64,000 nt of DNA. It comes from Actinomycetota bacterium. Its GTDB lineage: Bacteria; Actinomycetota; Thermoleophilia; Solirubrobacterales; Solirubrobacteraceae. Both the position numbers and the translations under genes were made by a program. The notes beneath the pieces were generated by a model. That model searched no databases, was not told the origin of the DNA, and saw nothing but the letters and a program-made list of their open reading frames with translations. Shown piece by piece: positions 60,350-64,000 of this stretch; the stretch's first letter is position 1, and each line of letters starts with the position of its first letter. The stretch covers positions 1-64,000 of the forward strand of contig JAFDWH010000018.1 in the NCBI GenBank assembly GCA_018268595.1, written 5' to 3'.

Positions 60350-61785
60350 GCGCAACAGCCGCCGTCGAAACCGCGCGCGAGCGCCTGACGCCGCACGAGC
60401 GGCTCGAGCTGCTGTGCGACACCGGCACGTTCGAGCCTGTCCGCTCGGGCGTGCTGTCGCCCAAGCTCGGCGCCCGCGCCCGCGCCGGCGACGGCGTCGT
60501 CGGCGGGCTGGGGCGCGTCGACGGGCGCCCGGTCGCCTGCTACGCGCAGGACGCCGGCTACCTCGGCGGCTCGCTCGGCGCGGCGCACGCCGACACGATC
60601 AACCGCGTGCTGTCGCTCGCCGGCCGCTCGCGCGTGCCGGTCGTCGGCTTCATCGAGTCGGGCGGCGCGCGCATGCAGGAGGGAACGGCGGCGCTCGGCG
60701 GCTACGGGCGGATCTTCCGCCACAACGTGGCGCTGAGCGGGATCGTCCCGCAGATCTCGATCATCGGCGGCCTCTCGGCCGGCGGCGGCTGTTACTCGCC
60801 GGCGCTGACCGACTTCGTCGTGATGACCGAGGACGCGGCGATGTTCCTCACCGGCCCGGGCGTCGTGAAGGACGTGATGGGCGAGGACGTCAGCGCCGCC
60901 GAGCTGGGCGGCCACAAGGTGCACGAGCGCAACGGCGTCTGCGACCTCGTCGTCGAGGACGACCGCGCCGCGGCGCTGCTGTCGCGCCGGCTGCTGTCCT
61001 ACCTGCCGCAGCACAGCGGCGCCGGGCTGCCGCGCACGCTCGCGGTCGAGCCGGAGCTGGCCGACCCGGGCGCGGCCGTGCCGGACGACCCGCGCAAGGT
61101 CTACGACGTGCGCGACGCGATCGCCGGCATCGTCGACGGCGGCTCGCTGCTGGAGATCCAGCCCCGCTGGGCGCGCTCGATCGTGACCGCGTTCGCGCGC
61201 ATCGACGGGCGGTCGGTCGGCGTGATCGCGAACCAGCCGCGCTTCCTCGGCGGCGTGCTCGACACGGAGTCCTCGCAGAAGGGCGCGAGATTCGTGGAGA
61301 CGTGCGACGCGCACGGGATCCCGCTCGTCGTGCTGGTCGACACGCCCGGCTTCATGCCCGGCACGCGCCAGGAGCAGGCGGGCGTGATCCGCTTCGGCGC
61401 CTGCCTGGTGCGCGCGTTCGCGGGGGCGACGGTGCCGCGCGTGACGGTCGTGCTGCGCAAGGCGTACGGCGGCGCGTACATCACGATGAACTCGAAGGAC
61501 CTCGGCGCCGACATGGTGTTCGCGTGGCCGAACGCGGAGCTGGGCGTGATGGGCGCGCAGCCGGCGGTCGGGATCATCCACCGGCGCGAGCTGGCGGCGG
61601 CGGACGACCCGGTCGCGGAGAGAGCGCGGCTGGCGGCCGCCTACGCGGAGGAGCACCTCGGCGCGGACGTCGCCGCCGCTGCGGGCTTCGTCGACGAGGT
61701 GATCGAGCCGCACGAGACGCGGCGCCGGCTGGCGTGGGCCCTCTCGACGATGGACGACCGGCGCGCCGGCGCCTTCATCGCGTGA
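60346..61785 (+). CDS. accD: Acyl-CoA carboxylase beta subunit (carboxyltransferase)
   Basis: Carboxyltransferase of 479 aa with both crotonase-fold halves in one chain, as in actinobacterial AccD/PccB; not the small E. coli AccD with zinc finger. ESGGARMQEG and GGLSAGGGCYSPALTD in the first half, VDTPGFMPGTRQEQAGVIRFGA (landmark DTPGFMPGT) and RKAYGGAYI in the second. In this operon it most likely makes malonyl-CoA, like AccD6 in the mycobacterial fabD-acpM-kasA-kasB-accD6 operon. The biotin subunit is not in the window. Overlaps fabI by 4 nt. Confidence 0.9.
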   Translation: MSATAAVETARERLTPHERLELLCDTGTFEPVRSGVLSPKLGARARAGDGVVGGLGRVDGRPVACYAQDAGYLGGSLGAAHADTINRVLSLAGRSRVPVVGFIESGGARMQEGTAALGGYGRIFRHNVALSGIVPQISIIGGLSAGGGCYSPALTDFVVMTEDAAMFLTGPGVVKDVMGEDVSAAELGGHKVHERNGVCDLVVEDDRAAALLSRRLLSYLPQHSGAGLPRTLAVEPELADPGAAVPDDPRKVYDVRDAIAGIVDGGSLLEIQPRWARSIVTAFARIDGRSVGVIANQPRFLGGVLDTESSQKGARFVETCDAHGIPLVVLVDTPGFMPGTRQEQAGVIRFGACLVRAFAGATVPRVTVVLRKAYGGAYITMNSKDLGADMVFAWPNAELGVMGAQPAVGIIHRRELAAADDPVAERARLAAAYAEEHLGADVAAAAGFVDEVIEPHETRRRLAWALSTMDDRRAGAFIA

Positions 61786-62567
61786 CCGTGGTGGACCTCG
61801 CCGGCAAGCGCGTCCTCGTCACGGGCGTCATCACGAAGGACTCGATCGCGTTCGCGACCGCCGAGCAGCTGCAGCGCTGCGGCGCGGAGATCGTGCTGAC
61901 CGGCTTCGGCCGCGCGAGACGGCTGACCGAGCGCGCCGCGGCGAAGCTGCCGAGAACGCCCGAGGTGCTGGAGCTGGACGTCAACGAGCCGGGGCACTAC
62001 GGGCCGCTGGTGGATCAGCTGCGGCAGTGGTGGGGCGGGGTCGACGGCGTCCTGCACGCCGTGGCCTACGCGCCCGAGGACGCGCTGGGGGGGAACTTCC
62101 TCAACACGCCGCCGGCGAGCGCGCTGACCGCGTTCCAGACGAGCGCCGTGTCGTTGAAGCAGCTCGGCGCGGCGCTCTTGCCGCTGATGGATCGTGGCGG
62201 CTCGATCGTCGGGCTCGACTTCGACGCGACCGTGGCGTGGCCGATCTACGACTGGATGGGCGTCGCGAAGGCGGCGCTGGAGTCGACCTCGCGCTACCTC
62301 GCGCGCGACCTCGGCCCGCACGGCATCCGCGTGAACCTCGTCAGCGCCGGACCGCTGAAGACGGTCGCTGCCGGCGGTATCCCCGGCTTCGAGCGGCTCG
62401 CCGAGGCGTGGGGGAAGCAGGCGCCTTTGGGGTGGGACGTGACCGACCCGCTGCCGGTCGCGAAGACGATCTGCTTCCTGCTGTCGGACTGGTCGAGCGC
62501 GATCAGCGGCGAGATCGTCCACGTCGACGGCGGCTTCCACGCGATGGGGACGGCGCTGGCGGAGTAG
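61782..62567 (+). CDS. fabI: Enoyl-ACP reductase, InhA-like
   Basis: NADH-dependent enoyl-ACP reductase of 261 aa. GVITKDSIAFATAEQL at the cofactor site and YDWMGVAKAALES with Tyr156, Met159, Lys163 correspond to Tyr158, Met161, Lys165 of mycobacterial InhA; GLDFDATVAWPIYDWM is InhA-like rather than E. coli FabI-like. It ends the operon and completes the elongation cycle except for the dehydratase, which is missing here. GTG start overlaps accD (GTGA). Confidence 0.93.
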   Translation: MTVVDLAGKRVLVTGVITKDSIAFATAEQLQRCGAEIVLTGFGRARRLTERAAAKLPRTPEVLELDVNEPGHYGPLVDQLRQWWGGVDGVLHAVAYAPEDALGGNFLNTPPASALTAFQTSAVSLKQLGAALLPLMDRGGSIVGLDFDATVAWPIYDWMGVAKAALESTSRYLARDLGPHGIRVNLVSAGPLKTVAAGGIPGFERLAEAWGKQAPLGWDVTDPLPVAKTICFLLSDWSSAISGEIVHVDGGFHAMGTALAE

Positions 62568-62580
62568 CAACCCGTCGAGG

Positions 62581-62621
62581 ACTGCGGATCTGTACATCCA
62601 TGGGATGCAGAGATCCGCAGT
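62581..62621. terminator. Long hairpin between fabI and the convergent lipocalin-like gene
   Basis: Outer arms of 11 bp (ACTGCGGATCT / AGATCCGCAGT) and an inner 5-bp stem CATCC / GGATG with ATG loop, separated by a 3-nt mismatch. Symmetric, so it should stop transcription from both sides. Confidence 0.75.
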
Positions 62622-62628
62622 GGCCCGC

Positions 62629-63612
62629 TCACGGGTCGCTGAACGGCTGCAGCGGGATGCCGTGGTCGTGCTCGCGCATTCCCAGCTCGTAGGTGGCGCC
62701 GCCGCGGACGGTGAGCGCACGCGGCGGGTGGCCGGGGCGCTCGACGGTGAGCGTCATGTCGGCGATCGCGCAGTGCGCGGTGTGGTGCTGCGAGCCCGGT
62801 GCCGGGTCGCTGTAGATCCAGCCGACGACGTCGGCGCGCGGCGCTGACACCTCGCCGCGCACGACGATCCCGTCGCCCGGGAGCGTGAACGCGGCGCGCT
62901 CGGGCTGCTCGGCGACGCGCACCGCGCGCGTGCGGCCGAGGCCGCCGAGGCGGTGGCGCACGCCGTCGAGCGAGAGGCAGCCGTTCGCGACCCAGGGAGT
63001 CGTCCAGCGGCCGATCCTGATGCGGCCGATCGTCGCGTCGATCCACGCGTCCGGCTGCGCGTCGAACGCCGTCCCGTGCAGCCAGATCCAGCGCTCGGCA
63101 TGCTCGGCGCCCCAGTTGTGGCCGATCATCCCCGGCCACTCCTCGACCGCCATGGTGCGGCCTCTCACCGTGACGGTGCCGCTCACGCGGATCGCCGGAC
63201 GCAGGCTCAGCGCCTTCGTGCGCGGCAGCTTCGCGCGGTACATCCACGCTCTCGGCAGGTACGGGAACGGCGGCTCGCCGCCCTCGAAGCGCAGCTCCCA
63301 CGTCGCGAGGTCGGGGATCGAGCCGGAGCAGCCGTCGGGGCCGATCCGCCCGTCGCCGATCTGCACCCAATCGCGGCCGTCATCGGCGACGAGCTCCTCG
63401 GGCGCGGGCGAGACCTTCGCCGCATGGGGACCCTGCTCGTCGAAGAGCGTCACCCACAGCGAGCCGACCGGCGCCGCGCCGGGGCGCTTGTGGACCGTGT
63501 AGCGCAGCCACAGCGCGCGCCGGCTCGCGGCGTCGCCGCACTTCAGGTAGAAGCTCTCGTAGTGCCCGGCACTCTCGCCGACCGCCGGGAAGCGCGCGTC
63601 CTCGGGGCCCAT
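62629..63612 (-). CDS. Lipocalin-like / CrtC-related beta-barrel protein
   Basis: Protein of 327 aa, mostly beta-strand. YLKCGDAASRRALWLRYTVHK at the start and EEWPGMIGHNWGAEHAERWIWLHG in the middle (landmark GHNWGAEHAERWIW) resemble the double-barrel lipocalin group that includes carotenoid hydratase CrtC and tocopherol-cyclase-like proteins. There is no signal peptide. It probably handles a lipid or isoprenoid, but no biochemical role can be assigned. TACGTT (63622-63627, minus strand) lies 9 nt before the ATG. Confidence 0.65.
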   Translation of the reverse strand: MGPEDARFPAVGESAGHYESFYLKCGDAASRRALWLRYTVHKRPGAAPVGSLWVTLFDEQGPHAAKVSPAPEELVADDGRDWVQIGDGRIGPDGCSGSIPDLATWELRFEGGEPPFPYLPRAWMYRAKLPRTKALSLRPAIRVSGTVTVRGRTMAVEEWPGMIGHNWGAEHAERWIWLHGTAFDAQPDAWIDATIGRIRIGRWTTPWVANGCLSLDGVRHRLGGLGRTRAVRVAEQPERAAFTLPGDGIVVRGEVSAPRADVVGWIYSDPAPGSQHHTAHCAIADMTLTVERPGHPPRALTVRGGATYELGMREHDHGIPLQPFSDP

Positions 63613-63657
63613 CGCCGCGCGAACGTACCAACGGGCCGCACGTCGGCGCGCCGGTCG

Positions 63658-64000
63658 CTAGCGGAACAGGTCCTCGGACGCCGGGCGCACGAGCGCGGCG
63701 GCGCCTGGGCCGTCGTCGTCGGGCGGCAGCACGTGGCGCTCGAGGCCGCGCACCACCACGACCGGCTGGCGCGAGTCCTTGCCGCGCGCGAGGTCGGCGG
63801 CGCCCGCGACCTGGTCGGCGAGCGCGATCCAGGTCGCGCGCAGCTCGCGCCCGTGGCTGTCGGTGCGCCCGCGCCAGTCCTCCAGCGGCGCGAGGCCGGC
63901 GATGCCGATCGCGACGTCGGCCTGCCCGTGGCGCCATGCGCGCCCGAACGAGTCGGTGACCACGACCGCGGGCGCGGCGCCGGTCAGCTCGCGCAGCCGC
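63658..64000 (-). CDS. cofE: Coenzyme F420:L-glutamate ligase (5' part outside window)
   Basis: The last 113 residues of a CofE/FbiB-N-type ligase that adds glutamates to F420-0. Seen here: VVTDSFGRAWRHGQADVAIGIAGLAPLEDWRGR (landmarks DSFGRAWRHGQADVAIG and APLEDWRG), DSHGRELRATWIALADQVAGAADLARGK. These match the family C-terminal half. The gene starts beyond the right edge. With fbiC it shows that F420 is made by this organism. It ends 46 bp beyond the start of the lipocalin-like gene on the same strand. Confidence 0.88.
   Translation of the reverse strand, partial: RLRELTGAAPAVVVTDSFGRAWRHGQADVAIGIAGLAPLEDWRGRTDSHGRELRATWIALADQVAGAADLARGKDSRQPVVVVRGLERHVLPPDDDGPGAAALVRPASEDLFR

Overview
The window is about 73% GC, uses GTG starts freely and is packed with short overlapping operons. 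It carries coenzyme F420 genes (FO synthase fbiC, the 3' part of cofE, a LLM-type F420-dependent oxidoreductase candidate), a dissociated type II fatty-acid synthase with an InhA-like enoyl reductase, acyl-CoA carboxylase beta subunits of the actinobacterial type and a PucR/desaturase pair. Together these point to Actinomycetota; the gene mix would fit a deep soil lineage such as Solirubrobacterales/Thermoleophilia, but that placement is inference. It looks like ordinary chromosome: I see no rRNA, tRNA, CRISPR array, transposase, prophage or plasmid gene, and no stretch over 300 bases lacks a gene.

Layout. 0-4.9 kb: partial ferredoxin-NADP reductase, a DUF255 thioredoxin-fold protein, ridA-ilvA and a class I amidotransferase. 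5-11.7 kb: GMC oxidoreductase, secreted GDSL hydrolase, a divergent acyl-CoA synthetase/acyl-CoA dehydrogenase pair, small proteins and a two-helix channel-like protein. 11.8-16.1 kb: aguA and aguB (agmatine to putrescine) enclosing a MarR/MFS pair. 16.1-22.2 kb: malyl-CoA lyase, an ATP-grasp/CoA-ligase pair and a ferredoxin in one operon, divergent from a MaoC hydratase, then pckG. 22.3-27.5 kb: a nucleotidyltransferase pair, mobA, a lipoprotein, LLM oxidoreductase, epoxide-hydrolase-like protein and a tiny membrane protein. 27.5-31.8 kb: meaB, meaA, a metallo-beta-lactamase-fold hydrolase and clpS. 33-41.6 kb: nitrate assimilation (nirB-nirD-fused nitrate reductase, TetR, narK). 41.6-50 kb: desaturase/PucR, crotonyl-CoA carboxylase/reductase, corA, ygfZ, mntH. 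51-56.2 kb: an orphan NMT1-like binding lipoprotein, fbiC and a GAF histidine kinase/response regulator pair. 56.2-62.6 kb: fabD-fabH-fabG-acpP-fabF-accD-fabI. The right edge holds a lipocalin-like protein and cofE.

How it works together. Four separated loci supply most of an ethylmalonyl-CoA pathway for C2 assimilation: ccr (crotonyl-CoA to ethylmalonyl-CoA), meaA with its G-protein chaperone meaB, an acyl-CoA dehydrogenase that could serve the methylsuccinyl-CoA step, a MaoC hydratase, malyl-CoA lyase, and PEP carboxykinase for the exit to gluconeogenesis. Three of these loci are divergent promoters that share one near-identical 22-bp sequence at a fixed distance (23-27 nt) from the start codons of the acyl-CoA dehydrogenase, malyl-CoA lyase and meaA genes. 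I read this as a common, apparently undescribed control site, and it is the most interesting signal in the window.

A second window-wide pattern is a -10-like hexamer (TAnnnT) sitting only 6-10 nt before the start codon of about two dozen genes that lack a Shine-Dalgarno sequence. This suggests that leaderless mRNAs are the rule for first genes here, and it helped choose several starts.
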